Below are positions 9,258 through 17,330 of a DNA stretch of 64,000 bases, in pieces. The notes under the pieces are model-generated. The model was given only the letters and a program-made list of their open reading frames with translations, searched no databases and was not told the origin of the DNA. The stretch is from Chloroflexota bacterium (GTDB lineage: Bacteria; Chloroflexota; Anaerolineae; Aggregatilineales; Phototrophicaceae): NCBI GenBank assembly GCA_016223085.1, contig JACRPS010000006.1, positions 1 to 64,000 of the forward strand, read 5' to 3'. The number at the start of each line of letters is the position of its first letter. Positions within the stretch are counted from its first letter, which is position 1. Both the position numbers and the translations under genes were made by a program.

Positions 9258-10430
9258 CTATTGCAGCAGTATCCGCGTGTTTTCGCCGTTCCAGTACAGG
9301 TTAACTTCCTGACCATCGTCAAAAAACGTGTCCGAGCGCAGGCCGAAGTTCTGCACGCGGGCGACCACATCCTGATCGCCGGGGATACGGATGATGTACC
9401 GGGTGTCCGTGCCGATGTAAATCGCCTGCCGCACGCGCCCGCGAATCAGGTTCATGTTGGGCACTTTCAGCAGCGACCGCATGTATTCTTCGGTAGTTTC
9501 GGTTGAGCCTTCCTCGTACTCAACCACGCCCTTGACGGGGAACAGATTGATCTTCTCCGGTCGCAGCGCCAGCGTGACCTTTTGCCCCACGCTCACGCTC
9601 TGGTCGCCGGTCACGGCTTTCACGATGCAGTTCTCATCCAGCCGCACGTCAACCCATTCCCCGCTAACGCCGGCCACTTCCGCCTGAACGAAGTTGGTTT
9701 CGCCGATGAAGTCCGCCACAAACTTGGAGTTGGGGGATTCGTAAATCTCGTCCGGCGTGCCCACCTGCAGCACCTTGCCCTGGTCCATTACGGCGATGCG
9801 GTCGGCCATCGTCATGGCTTCTTCCTGGTCGTGCGTGACGAAGATGAAGGTGATGCCCAGGCTTTTCTGCATGGCTTTCAGTTCGTACTGCAACGCCTGT
9901 CGCAGCTTGAGGTCAAGCGCACCCAGCGGTTCGTCCAGCAGCAGCACCACCGGACGTTTGACCAGCGCGCGCGCCAGCGCCACCCGCTGCTGCTGCCCGC
10001 CCGAAAGCTGGCGCGGTTTGCGGTCTTCAACGTTCGGCAGGCGCACCAGTTGCAGGGCTTCCCGCGCGCGCTGCTCGGCTTCCCGGCGCGGCACGCCTTC
10101 CATTTCCAGGCCGAACATTACATTTTTCAGCACCGTCATATGCGGGAACAGGGCATAATCCTGAAAAACCGTGTTCACCGGGCGATGAAACGGCGGCACA
10201 TGCTGCACGGCCTTGCCCCGAATCAGAATTTCGCCGGCGGTGCTGTCCTCAAACCCGGCGATCATCCGCAGCGTGGTGGTTTTGCCGCAGCCGCTAGGCC
10301 CCAGCAGCGCGAAAAACTCGCCCTGGTGGATTTGCAGCGACACGTTGTCTACCGCCCGCGTAATGCCTTCCCGGTTGCGGGCGGTGAATTCCTTCACCAC
10401 GTTTTTCAGTTCAACATCAATCGCGGCCAT
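9258..10430 (-). CDS. potA: Spermidine/putrescine ABC transporter ATP-binding protein PotA
   Basis: A 390-residue ATPase. Walker A is GPSGCGKTT near residue 36, the signature LSGGQQQRVALARAL near 135, Walker B VLLLDEPLGALD near 155, and the switch His in FVTHDQEEAM. After about residue 240 comes a TOBE_2 domain of the kind found in PotA/CysA importers. ATG 10430 follows AAGAGGAGCA, an excellent ribosome site. It is the last gene of the potBCDA operon and energises uptake through PotB and PotC. Confidence 0.93.
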   Translation of the reverse strand: MAAIDVELKNVVKEFTARNREGITRAVDNVSLQIHQGEFFALLGPSGCGKTTTLRMIAGFEDSTAGEILIRGKAVQHVPPFHRPVNTVFQDYALFPHMTVLKNVMFGLEMEGVPRREAEQRAREALQLVRLPNVEDRKPRQLSGGQQQRVALARALVKRPVVLLLDEPLGALDLKLRQALQYELKAMQKSLGITFIFVTHDQEEAMTMADRIAVMDQGKVLQVGTPDEIYESPNSKFVADFIGETNFVQAEVAGVSGEWVDVRLDENCIVKAVTGDQSVSVGQKVTLALRPEKINLFPVKGVVEYEEGSTETTEEYMRSLLKVPNMNLIRGRVRQAIYIGTDTRYIIRIPGDQDVVARVQNFGLRSDTFFDDGQEVNLYWNGENTRILLQ

Positions 10431-10455
10431 TGCTCCTCTTATACAAAATGCACGT

Positions 10456-10484
10456 GTAGGGGCGGGTTTCAGACCCACCCCTAC
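10456..10484. repeat. Palindromic repeat family A, copy 2
   Basis: GTAGGGGCGGGTTT pairs with ACCCACCCCTAC in a near-perfect hairpin between potD and potA. It can form a stem in the mRNA and could set different levels of the two genes. Confidence 0.8.
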
Positions 10485-10493
10485 GGAAAAATC

Positions 10494-11663
10494 CTAGCGC
10501 CCGACCTGGATTTTCAGCATATCCCAAGCGTCGTTGTAATACTGCTGCACATCCGGGTCATCCGGGAAGGCATCAATCGTGAACAGCTTTTCCAGCGTTT
10601 CCTGCGAGGGATAGATAATCGGGCTGTTCAGCAGGGATTCGTCAATCAGGCCGGCATCAATCGCGGCCTGGTTCGGCGAGGCAAACGCGGTGTAGTTGCT
10701 GATGTCCGCGCCGACCTGCGGGTGCAGGATGTAGTCAATGAAGGCTTCTGCCAGTCGCTGGTTCTGCGCACCTACCGGAATCGCCAGGTTATCTACCCAC
10801 AGATTCGAGCCTTCCTCCGGCAGCGCGTAGGCGTATTCCGTCGTGCAGTTCGGGTCTTCCTCGCAGGCCAGCGCCACCTGGAAAATGTCACCCATGTATT
10901 CCACCACCATATCGGCCTCGCCGCGCGCCAGCAGTTCCTGGCCGTCATCAGCAGCGATGCGCACGACGTTATTCCGTCCCTTCTCAATCAGGTAATCGGT
11001 GGCCTGCTGAATCTCATCAGGATTGGTGGAGTTGGGGTCAAAGCCATTCATGATGAGCGCCACGCCCAGCATCGAGCGCGGGTCATCCAGCCACGCCACA
11101 CGCGGCTGTGGATAATCAAAGATTTGGTTCCAACTGGTGATTTCCACATCTTCGCCCAGCACCTGCTTGACAGCCTCCACGTTGTAACCAATACCAATCG
11201 TACCCCACTGGTACGGCACAGTGTAAACGTTGCCGGGGTCGTACTCACGGTCCATCAGCGCCGGGTTCAGGTTAACGATATTCGGGATGTTTTCCTTCGT
11301 CAGCGGCTCCAGCAGACCTTCCGCGATCATCTGCCCAACGGCGAAGTCGCTGGGCACAACAATATCAAAACCGGGGTTGCCGGCGCGCAGGCGCGACAAC
11401 AGTTCTTCATTGCTGCCGAAGAAGTCGGTGGTCACCGTCACGCCGCAGGCGGCTTCAAAGTTCGGGATGGTATCTTCCGCAACATAGGTCGCCCAGTTGA
11501 GGACATTCAGCGCTTTGTTTTCCAGATTTAACACGTCTTCCGGGCAAACCCAGGGTTCGATGTCGGCGGCAGCAGTCGCTTCCGGCGTCGCCTCCTGCGC
11601 CAGCGCGGTGGTTCCCAGCAACAGCACGACACCCAGAATCAGCAGCAGGTAAAGCCGTTTCAC
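10494..11663 (-). CDS. potD: Spermidine/putrescine substrate-binding protein PotD
   Basis: A 389-residue periplasmic-type binding protein. Residues 1-20 form a signal peptide (LYLLLILGVVLLLG) with no lipobox, followed by an EATPEATA linker. The mature part has LNVLNWATYVAEDTIPNFE, VPSDFAVGQMI and YNDAWDMLKI, all typical of PotD/PotF folds. GTG at 11663 is chosen as start because AAGGAGG stands about 7 nt upstream; the frame is open to a TTG at 11687. It captures polyamine and delivers it to PotBC. Specificity between putrescine and spermidine is not determined. Confidence 0.92.
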   Translation of the reverse strand: MKRLYLLLILGVVLLLGTTALAQEATPEATAAADIEPWVCPEDVLNLENKALNVLNWATYVAEDTIPNFEAACGVTVTTDFFGSNEELLSRLRAGNPGFDIVVPSDFAVGQMIAEGLLEPLTKENIPNIVNLNPALMDREYDPGNVYTVPYQWGTIGIGYNVEAVKQVLGEDVEITSWNQIFDYPQPRVAWLDDPRSMLGVALIMNGFDPNSTNPDEIQQATDYLIEKGRNNVVRIAADDGQELLARGEADMVVEYMGDIFQVALACEEDPNCTTEYAYALPEEGSNLWVDNLAIPVGAQNQRLAEAFIDYILHPQVGADISNYTAFASPNQAAIDAGLIDESLLNSPIIYPSQETLEKLFTIDAFPDDPDVQQYYNDAWDMLKIQVGR

Positions 11664-11710
11664 CTTACAATCCTCCTTCATGAACAAAATACCGATACCA
11701 CTTGCCGTTC

Positions 11711-11802
11711 TTACCCCTCCCCCGACTTCGATGAGCGGAGTTCAATGGGCGCTCTACTCCCCTCTCCCGGAATTCCGCGGAGAGGGGTTGGGGGTGAAGG
11801 GG
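11711..11802. repeat. Repeat family B (CCCCTCCC...GAATTC-type palindromes), copy 1
   Basis: Two linked GC-rich blocks: TACCCCTCCCCCGACTTCG and, from 11757, CTCCCCTCTCCCGGAATTC followed by its complement GCGGAGAGGGG. It fills most of the potC-potD gap. Related copies lie at about 61000-61090 and, inside a gene, at 55391-55438. Confidence 0.75.
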
Positions 11803-11833
11803 TTAAACCCGATAACAACAACTGTCAATGCCA

Positions 11834-12775
11834 TCACCGCCGCGCCGCGTTGCGCCCCTGCAACCCCAGGGAGATGGCAACCAGAACGGTCGAGGCGACC
11901 AGCATCAGCGTCGAGATGGCGTTGATCTCCGGTGGAACGCGCGTCTTGAGCATCCCGTAGACAAATAGCGGCAGTGTGGACGTGCCGATGCCCGACGTAA
12001 AGAAAGTGATGACAAAATCATCCAGCGACAGGGTGAAGGCCAGCAGCGCCCCGGCAATCACGCCCGGCAGAATCAGCGGGAAGGTGATGCGCCAGAAGGT
12101 GCGCCACTCGTTGGCGCCCAGATCGCGGGCGGCTTCTTCCAGGCGCGGATTCATATCGGCCAGCCGCGCCCGCACCACAATCGCCACGTAGGAAATCGAG
12201 AAGGCGACGTGGCCGATGATGATCGTGCCAAAGCCGGTGGTGGGGTTCAGGCCGGTCTGCAACTTCACAAAATCAAACACCACCTTAAAGAAGATCGCCA
12301 GCGAAATCGCCTGCGTGATCTCCGGGATGACCACCGGCAGGTACAGCAGGGAGTCAATGATTTTTTTGCCGGGGAAGCGCCCCCGCACCAGACTGAGCGC
12401 GACCATCGTGCCGATGATGGTGGACAGCAGCGTTGAACCCACGCCGACGATGACGCTGTTCCGCACCGCGCCCAGCATGTTTTCGGTCGTAAAGCGCGCC
12501 GCTTCCGTACCGCCGGCAATGGTGTTACTGAAGATGTTCTGATACCACTGGGTGCTGAAGCCTTCCCAGGTGGAAACCGACCGCCCGGCATTAAACGAAA
12601 ACACAATCAGGACGATAATCGGCGCCCACAGGAAAAAGTAGGCAAACACGGGGTTCAGCAGCAATCCGATTTTGCCAATACGCCGTACCCACAGGTCCAG
12701 TTGAACCTGCCGCTGGTTGATTTCAAACGGCTGGCGCGCTGCCTGCCGCGAAACAAAGGCAGCCTGGTCGGCCAT
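11834..12775 (-). CDS. potC: Spermidine/putrescine ABC transporter permease PotC
   Basis: A 313-residue integral membrane protein with about six hydrophobic helices. The cytoplasmic EAA loop is present as EEAARDLGANEWRTFWRITFPLILPGV near residue 205, which docks with PotA. The N-terminal 40 residues are an extension beyond usual PotC. ATG 12775 is favoured, as GGGAGAG lies about 7 nt upstream; the TTG at 12781 overlaps the potB stop. Second permease of the operon. Confidence 0.92.
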   Translation of the reverse strand: MADQAAFVSRQAARQPFEINQRQVQLDLWVRRIGKIGLLLNPVFAYFFLWAPIIVLIVFSFNAGRSVSTWEGFSTQWYQNIFSNTIAGGTEAARFTTENMLGAVRNSVIVGVGSTLLSTIIGTMVALSLVRGRFPGKKIIDSLLYLPVVIPEITQAISLAIFFKVVFDFVKLQTGLNPTTGFGTIIIGHVAFSISYVAIVVRARLADMNPRLEEAARDLGANEWRTFWRITFPLILPGVIAGALLAFTLSLDDFVITFFTSGIGTSTLPLFVYGMLKTRVPPEINAISTLMLVASTVLVAISLGLQGRNAARR

Positions 12776-12777
12776 CG

Positions 12778-13638
12778 TCAACTCTCCCGGTCACCAAAAC
12801 GAACGTAAATCAGCAGGGCGATCATCACCATCGCCATCAGCACCACCGACAGCGCCGAACCCAGCGGCTGGTTACCTGACCCCCGGAACTGCTGCTGAAT
12901 CAGGTTGCCGATCATAATACCCCGCGTGCCACCCAGCAAGTCCGGCGTCACAAATGCGCCGATGGTGGGGATAAACACCAGAATAAACCCGGCGATCACG
13001 CCCGGCAGCGTCAGCGGCAGCACCACGCGCAGGAAAGCGCGCAGGTCGTTGGCGCCCAGATCGTGCGCGGCTTCCACATAGCGGAAGTCAAACCGCTCCA
13101 CCGACGCGTAAATCGGCAGCACCATAAACGGCAGGTAGCCGTAGACCAGCCCCAGGATAACGGCTTCCGGCGTATTGAGCAGGGACAGCGGCTCGCCGAT
13201 CAATCCCAGCCCGGACAGCACGCCGTTGATAATACCTTCGCGTCCCAGGATGGTTTGCAGGGCGTAGGTCCGCACCAGAAAGTTTGTCCAGAAGGGCAGG
13301 ATAATCATAAACAGCGCCAGCGAGCGCATTCGTGGGTCGTGCCGGGTACTGATAAAAAACGCCAGCGGGTAGCCAACCAGCAGGCAGATCACCGTCGTCA
13401 CAAACGCGATCCAGATGGAATCGGTGATGATGGGGCCAAAAACAGTGATAACGCGCTCGTAGTTCGCCAGCGTAAACGGCAGGTCGCCGACGCCACCGCG
13501 CCCGCGCGAGAGGAAGCTGACGACGAAGACGATCAAAACCGGCAGCAGGAAAAACAGGGTCAGCCAGAGGACAGCCGGCAGCGCCAGCAAAAACCCTCTC
13601 TGTTTTCTGCCGGTTGGCAGCCGGGCAATCGAAGCCAT
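12778..13638 (-). CDS. potB: Spermidine/putrescine ABC transporter permease PotB
   Basis: A 286-residue integral membrane permease with six predicted helices. Its EAA motif VEAAHDLGANDLRAFLRVVLPL is at about residue 190. It is the first gene of the potBCDA operon; the stop TGA (12780-12778) is 2 nt before the potC start, so the two are likely co-translated. ATG start at 13638. Pairs with PotC to form the channel for polyamine uptake. Confidence 0.92.
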   Translation of the reverse strand: MASIARLPTGRKQRGFLLALPAVLWLTLFFLLPVLIVFVVSFLSRGRGGVGDLPFTLANYERVITVFGPIITDSIWIAFVTTVICLLVGYPLAFFISTRHDPRMRSLALFMIILPFWTNFLVRTYALQTILGREGIINGVLSGLGLIGEPLSLLNTPEAVILGLVYGYLPFMVLPIYASVERFDFRYVEAAHDLGANDLRAFLRVVLPLTLPGVIAGFILVFIPTIGAFVTPDLLGGTRGIMIGNLIQQQFRGSGNQPLGSALSVVLMAMVMIALLIYVRFGDRES

Positions 13639-13813
13639 AACCCAACCCCCAAACGTTTTACCTTGCGAAATCCAACCTTCACCAAGCGGAGGCTCCGCCT
13701 GACTGGATTAGACCAGAACGGTATAAGATTGACGTACAAGTCAGGTGTTGTCCACGCCAACAGAGGCCAACCGGGTCGGGTGGATACGCCGCGATCTGGC
13801 ATGATAGGGGCTG

Positions 13814-13842
13814 ATTATACAAAGTGTGAACGAGTATTTCAA
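13814..13842 (-). promoter_or_regulatory. Near-consensus promoter of the potBCDA operon
   Basis: On the minus strand TTGAAA (13842-13837) and TATAAT (13819-13814) are separated by exactly 17 nt. A start near 13807 leaves a leader of about 170 nt before potB. The rest of 13639-13932 shows no gene. Confidence 0.65.
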
Positions 13843-13932
13843 CCTGTGGAGATAAAAAAAGCGTTAAATGCAGGCAGAACGAGAGAGGCGACCGCACCGG
13901 GCCGCCCCCACAAATACCCATCCTGACTGATG

Positions 13933-14397
13933 TTAGTTTGGGTACGAGCCGCCGATCTTCTTGATGAAGCCGTGTACCTTGTGGAAGAAGGCGGTTTCCG
14001 GCAGGAACATAAACGGGCAGAAGCCGGGCACCACGCCGATGCCGTTCTGCTGGCAGACGGCCAGCGCCGCGTCGCTCACCGCCCCAATGCCTTCGCCGCG
14101 ATGCAGCCACACATGTTTCACACCGGCCTGCGCGCAGTCGCGCACGACCTGTTCGCTCATAGTCGGAGCAGTCATCACCAGCGCGCCGCTGACAGGCGGG
14201 GTGATGTCCTGTACGTGAGCGTAGCAGCGCTGCCCGGCGATTTCATCAGCGTTGGGATTCACGGGCACCACGTCGTAGCCGCGCTTCACAAATTCGTTGT
14301 ATACGGCGCGGGTGAAGTCCTTCTCGTCGCGCGAAACGCCGACAACGGCGATGCGCTTCTGCGCCAGAAACGTGTCAATTTCGTGTCGGATGGTCAT
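13933..14397 (-). CDS. CoA-binding domain protein (YccU-like)
   Basis: A 154-residue single Rossmann-fold protein of the CoA_binding_2 type. IAVVGVSRDEKDFTRAV near residue 15 is the nucleotide-binding loop, followed by GYDVVPVNPNADEI and a late HVWLHRGEGIGAVSD block. YccU-like proteins bind CoA in vitro; their role is not established. Ribosome site CAGGGGGCAA precedes ATG 14397. It is the last of three minus-strand genes (15459 to 13933). Confidence 0.85.
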   Translation of the reverse strand: MTIRHEIDTFLAQKRIAVVGVSRDEKDFTRAVYNEFVKRGYDVVPVNPNADEIAGQRCYAHVQDITPPVSGALVMTAPTMSEQVVRDCAQAGVKHVWLHRGEGIGAVSDAALAVCQQNGIGVVPGFCPFMFLPETAFFHKVHGFIKKIGGSYPN

Positions 14398-14470
14398 GGT
14401 ATTGCCCCCTGGAGGTTGTGCGTTACTTCACTATACGTGCGCGGTTACACAAAAGTTGCGCGATGGGTGT

Positions 14471-14962
14471 TTACCTGCCAGCAGGTTGTACTGAGGCCAG
14501 CATTCGCTCGAAGATGGGCTGGAAGCGTGGCCAGTCCTGCACCGGCACGCGGGCGATGGCGTATACCTGCCCCCCTGCCAGCGACAGCGTGCGTGTTTCC
14601 ACGCGGAAGGCCGGGTCCCGTTCCGGTTCCTCCAACGGTTCGACCTGGAGTGTGACGGTCGAAACCTCGTCCGCCGCGACAAATGTCACCGACGGCGGCG
14701 CGTCTGCCGCGCCGGTCACCACGCGCCAGCCGGCAGGATAACGCACGGTGAAGGCACTGTTGGTGAAGGTTTCGTCGGTGACAACGGCGGGCGCGCCGGG
14801 GGTGAAGGCCAACTGCGGCGGCGTCCGCGCCGGTATGCAGCCAGAAAGGAGCAAAACATAACACAGAGACACAGAGATACAGAGACACTGAGGTAAGAGT
14901 CTCAATATTTCCTCTGTGCCTCTGTGCCTCTGAAGCTCTGTGTTACGCTTTTTTGTGTTCAT
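14471..14962 (-). CDS. Lipoprotein whose signal peptide is written in an intergenic-type repeat
   Basis: A 163-residue predicted lipoprotein. The N-terminus MNTKKRNTELQRHRGTEE is basic, followed by LCISVSLCYVLLLSGC, a hydrophobic core ending in a perfect lipobox (LSGC). This whole segment is encoded by repeat family C (14859-14957). The mature domain (FTVRYPAGWRVVTGA, then SVTFVAADE) resembles small PsbP-like or surface-binding lipoproteins of unknown role. The start is supported by ATGA overlap with the stop of the upstream gene (14962-14959), implying coupled translation. Function unknown. Confidence 0.65.
   Translation of the reverse strand: MNTKKRNTELQRHRGTEEILRLLPQCLCISVSLCYVLLLSGCIPARTPPQLAFTPGAPAVVTDETFTNSAFTVRYPAGWRVVTGAADAPPSVTFVAADEVSTVTLQVEPLEEPERDPAFRVETRTLSLAGGQVYAIARVPVQDWPRFQPIFERMLASVQPAGR
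14859..14957. repeat. Repeat family C, copy 1 (CACAGAG inverted repeat)
   Basis: AACACAGAGACACAGAGAT and related words on the left are complementary to CTCTGTGCCTCTGTGCCTC and CTCTGTGTT on the right, giving a long imperfect hairpin with a loop around 14905. It lies inside the lipoprotein coding region. Other copies are near 15648, 32886, 42526 and 53340. Confidence 0.75.
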
Positions 14963-15459
14963 GGAGCGTGATTCGGGGCATCGGGGTTGGCGGCCATGCT
15001 GCGCGAGGCCGGGTCGCCGCAGGACACATAGCCGGCCCAGCGCGCCACGCGCCACGCGCCGGCAGTGTCAGCCTCCATACGCTGGTAGATACACACGCCG
15101 CTGAACCCCTTGTCTTTTTCGTAAGTGGCGATCAGGTCAACGTTCCAGTTCGGGCCGTCCGGCGCGGCGCGGCGGAACACTACGCCGAGGAACTTGCCCC
15201 ACTCCGGCGGGATATAACCCTGAATACAGGCGGAAATGCGCCCATTGGGACAGTTGGCCGTGACGTACTGCTGCAAATCCGGCGTCAGTAGCGCAAACGC
15301 CGCCGCGTCGTCGCCCTGTCCGGCGGCTTCGGCAAATTCCAGCGCCGCCGCAAACGCCGGGTTCGTCTCCTGTGGCACCAGCGCCAGCGTCACCGCCACC
15401 ACCACACCAACGGCGATCACGATCACCGCCAGCCCTAACCAGAACCGTTGTCGGAACAT
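14959..15459 (-). CDS. Small membrane-anchored or exported protein, unknown function
   Basis: A 166-residue protein with one N-terminal hydrophobic helix (residues 5-28, WLGLAVIVIAVGVVVAVTLAL) that can act as anchor or uncleaved signal. The remainder, starting with FAAALEFAEAAGQGDDAAAFALL, looks like an NTF2-like/SnoaL or DUF4878-type fold (FA.A...GD...A..LL..D...YV). It is the first gene of a short operon and its TGA overlaps the start of the lipoprotein gene as ATGA. Function unknown. Confidence 0.6.
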   Translation of the reverse strand: MFRQRFWLGLAVIVIAVGVVVAVTLALVPQETNPAFAAALEFAEAAGQGDDAAAFALLTPDLQQYVTANCPNGRISACIQGYIPPEWGKFLGVVFRRAAPDGPNWNVDLIATYEKDKGFSGVCIYQRMEADTAGAWRVARWAGYVSCGDPASRSMAANPDAPNHAP

Positions 15460-15491
15460 GCTACCATTCCTGATCTTGCGGGTCCCTCTCG

Positions 15492-15543
15492 CCTTCGGTT
15501 TTGAACCGAAGGTTGACGGGATTTGGAAACCCCGGAAGGGGTT
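15492..15543. repeat. Tandem pair of perfect hairpins upstream of the small membrane protein gene
   Basis: CCTTCGGTT-TTG-AACCGAAGG (15492-15512) is followed by AACCCC-GGAA-GGGGTT (15528-15543). Both are perfect. They lie in the 5' region of the gene starting at 15459 on the minus strand and would form stems in its leader. No protein-coding signal covers them. Confidence 0.6.
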
Positions 15544-15647
15544 CAGTAACTTTCTTTATAGGATGAAGGCCATTCTTCTATCTGACCGCCTGATACGTCT
15601 GGCAGCGCAAATACTCTAAGGCGGGACGAATCCCACATAGAATTTTA

Positions 15648-15710
15648 CTCTGCGCCTTTGCCTCTTTGCGTTAAATCTTTTCTCTGTGCCTCCGCGCCTC
15701 TGTGTTAGGC
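15648..15710. repeat. Repeat family C, copy 2
   Basis: Contains CTGCGCCTTTGCCTCTTTGCG, a word shared with 32930-32970, and CTCTGTGCCTCCGCGCCTCTGTGTTA. Its right end supplies the last codons and TAA of the isomerase-like gene (stop 15705-15707). Confidence 0.65.
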
Positions 15711-16523
15711 TTTTATTGCATCCCGCGCGGTGCGCAGTTCGTCACGCAGGCGGGCGCTTTCGCGCGCGGTATTGACGGCCATCATACCGTGCCAGCCGGG
15801 CGTATTCATGTACTCAACGCACACCAGCCCATCGTATTCCGCCGCCTGCAAGTCCGCCACGAAGCGGTTTACGTCAACCTGCCCCTGCTCAAACGGTGTT
15901 TGCAGGCGCATGGGCGCGGCCTGCCGAAGCTGCACGTGCCGCGCGCGGGGCAGCAGCTTAACGATATCCTCGTGAGCGATTCCCTGATAGACGAAATGCG
16001 CCCAATCGAGAGTCAGCGCCAGTCCCGGCACGTCGTCCAGCAGCTTGAGCGCGGCCTCCGGCGTGTGCACCAGCGAGTCGAGATGCGGTTCGACGCTGAC
16101 GGGCTGGCCGGCTTCCTTGCCCAGCTCGACCATCTGGTGCAGGGCATCGGCGGCGCGGTCATAGGCTTCGGTATCATCCGGCATTCCGGCCAGCCCCGGC
16201 GACAGCGTAATCCCCGGCGCGCCCAGTTCCACGGCAAACGGCACCAGCGCCCGGAACAGGTCGAGTTCGCGCTGGCGTTTGTCATCCGCCAGCGAAATGC
16301 GCGGCAGCATCAGGTATAAATCGCCAGGTTGCAGGTTGAACAGTTCCAGGTCGGCGCGGATTTCCTGCGCGGCTTTGTGCGGGTTCGCGGCAGCGCGGGC
16401 GGCATTGAGGTTCGTGCCGCTGCCGATGTCGGCATACCGGAAGCCGAGGCGGGCAATCGTGCCCAATGCTTCCGGCAGCGTCAGATCGGTAAACGCCCAG
16501 GTATGGCAGGAGAAGTCCAGCAT
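15705..16523 (-). CDS. Sugar phosphate isomerase/epimerase-like TIM-barrel protein
   Basis: A 272-residue protein of the xylose-isomerase-like/AP-endonuclease-2 TIM-barrel family. Visible signatures are LTLPEALGTIARLGFRYADIG at the N-terminus, SVEPHLDSLVHTPE and LTLDWAHFVYQG, and a late GLVCVEYMNTPGW. The Glu, His and Asp residues in these strands match the usual metal site. Its start lies 3 nt after the stop of the PIN toxin gene, so it appears to share that transcript. Members act on sugars, inositols or hydroxypyruvate; the substrate here is unknown. Confidence 0.8.
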   Translation of the reverse strand: MLDFSCHTWAFTDLTLPEALGTIARLGFRYADIGSGTNLNAARAAANPHKAAQEIRADLELFNLQPGDLYLMLPRISLADDKRQRELDLFRALVPFAVELGAPGITLSPGLAGMPDDTEAYDRAADALHQMVELGKEAGQPVSVEPHLDSLVHTPEAALKLLDDVPGLALTLDWAHFVYQGIAHEDIVKLLPRARHVQLRQAAPMRLQTPFEQGQVDVNRFVADLQAAEYDGLVCVEYMNTPGWHGMMAVNTARESARLRDELRTARDAIKA

Positions 16524-16526
16524 TCT

Positions 16527-16991
16527 TCACTCTGCCTGCTCAGGATGCTGATTAGGGTTGTCAGTAATGAAGCCTTCCGATGCTGCGGCTCTGAGCAGAT
16601 TTTCATCGGCGCTAACGAAATGAATTGATTCCTGTAAAGTCTGAACGCCACGAATCGCGCTGGCTAACTGAATGGCATTCAATGCCCTAATTCTGTGACG
16701 ATGAACAAGATCGCGCGCTTGAACACAAAGATCACTATCCAGTTCCACGACCAGATAGTCGTTTTCGACGTGAACGAGAAAATCAGTCTGTAGCCGGGCA
16801 ACCGACTCCGCAGTAAGCGTTCGTTCGTTTTGGCGGCGAATCAGCAGAGAAAACATCTCGACAGGTGTAATATCGCAAATGACAATAATGTGACCTGCTG
16901 CCGGTTCAGTCCAACTTTGCACCCAAGTGGAGCCTGCTTCGACCACATAACGTTTAGCCAGCGCGCTTGTATCAACAAAGAAGACCGTCAA
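16527..16991 (-). CDS. PIN-domain toxin (VapC-like)
   Basis: A 154-residue PIN domain. The N-terminal FVDTSALAKRYVVEAG carries the first acidic residue, the middle LNAIQLASAI provides the conserved acidic-helix region in a weak form, and FVSADENLLRAA carries the late Asp of the RNase site. Such proteins cleave RNA when not held by an antitoxin. The start is TTG 16991, overlapping the antitoxin stop as TTGA. The partner gene is immediately upstream. Confidence 0.82.
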   Translation of the reverse strand: MTVFFVDTSALAKRYVVEAGSTWVQSWTEPAAGHIIVICDITPVEMFSLLIRRQNERTLTAESVARLQTDFLVHVENDYLVVELDSDLCVQARDLVHRHRIRALNAIQLASAIRGVQTLQESIHFVSADENLLRAAASEGFITDNPNQHPEQAE

Positions 16992-17317
16992 TATTCACCT
17001 CGATCTTCGTTGACCAAATCCTCGGAAGGTCGAGCGCCCGGTGGTAACGTACCGATTCGCATCCTCTCTTCAACTGTCAGTGGCACAGCCCCCTCCGGCG
17101 CGTGATGGGCAGTGCTCAACACACCCGCCGCCAGCAGCTTGGCGCGGGCAGCCTCGCGTGCCGGATTATAGTAAGGCTGTTGCTCCACCGCTTTGGTCGA
17201 ACGCACGATCAGTTCAACCGGGCCGGTCGGCGCGTCCGGCGGAAGTTCGATCACCAACTTGCGGTCTTCACCCACCACTGCCGATAAAACCACTACATCT
17301 TTTTCTTGCGCAGCCAT
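16988..17317 (-). CDS. Putative antitoxin of the PIN toxin
   Basis: A 109-residue protein with a short beta-rich head (VVGEDRKLVIELP, then PTGPVELIVRST) and a flexible charged tail. Its position directly before a PIN gene, with a 4-nt overlap, is the typical antitoxin position. The head resembles that of the small protein at 53381-53710 (DGKLNVELP, then GEVEVKIP), suggesting one family. ATG 17317 gives the conserved MAAQEKD start; the frame is open further upstream. No DNA-binding fold is obvious by eye. Confidence 0.6.
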   Translation of the reverse strand: MAAQEKDVVVLSAVVGEDRKLVIELPPDAPTGPVELIVRSTKAVEQQPYYNPAREAARAKLLAAGVLSTAHHAPEGAVPLTVEERMRIGTLPPGARPSEDLVNEDRGEY

Positions 17318-17330
17318 TGTTTCAGCCTTT

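Noticed and set aside
7871-14466. The shared 16-mer AAAGTTGCGCGATGGG near 7871 and 14451 as a regulatory motif
   Set aside because: A single 16-bp match between two places in 64 kb is about what chance allows, and the two copies face opposite ways relative to their genes.
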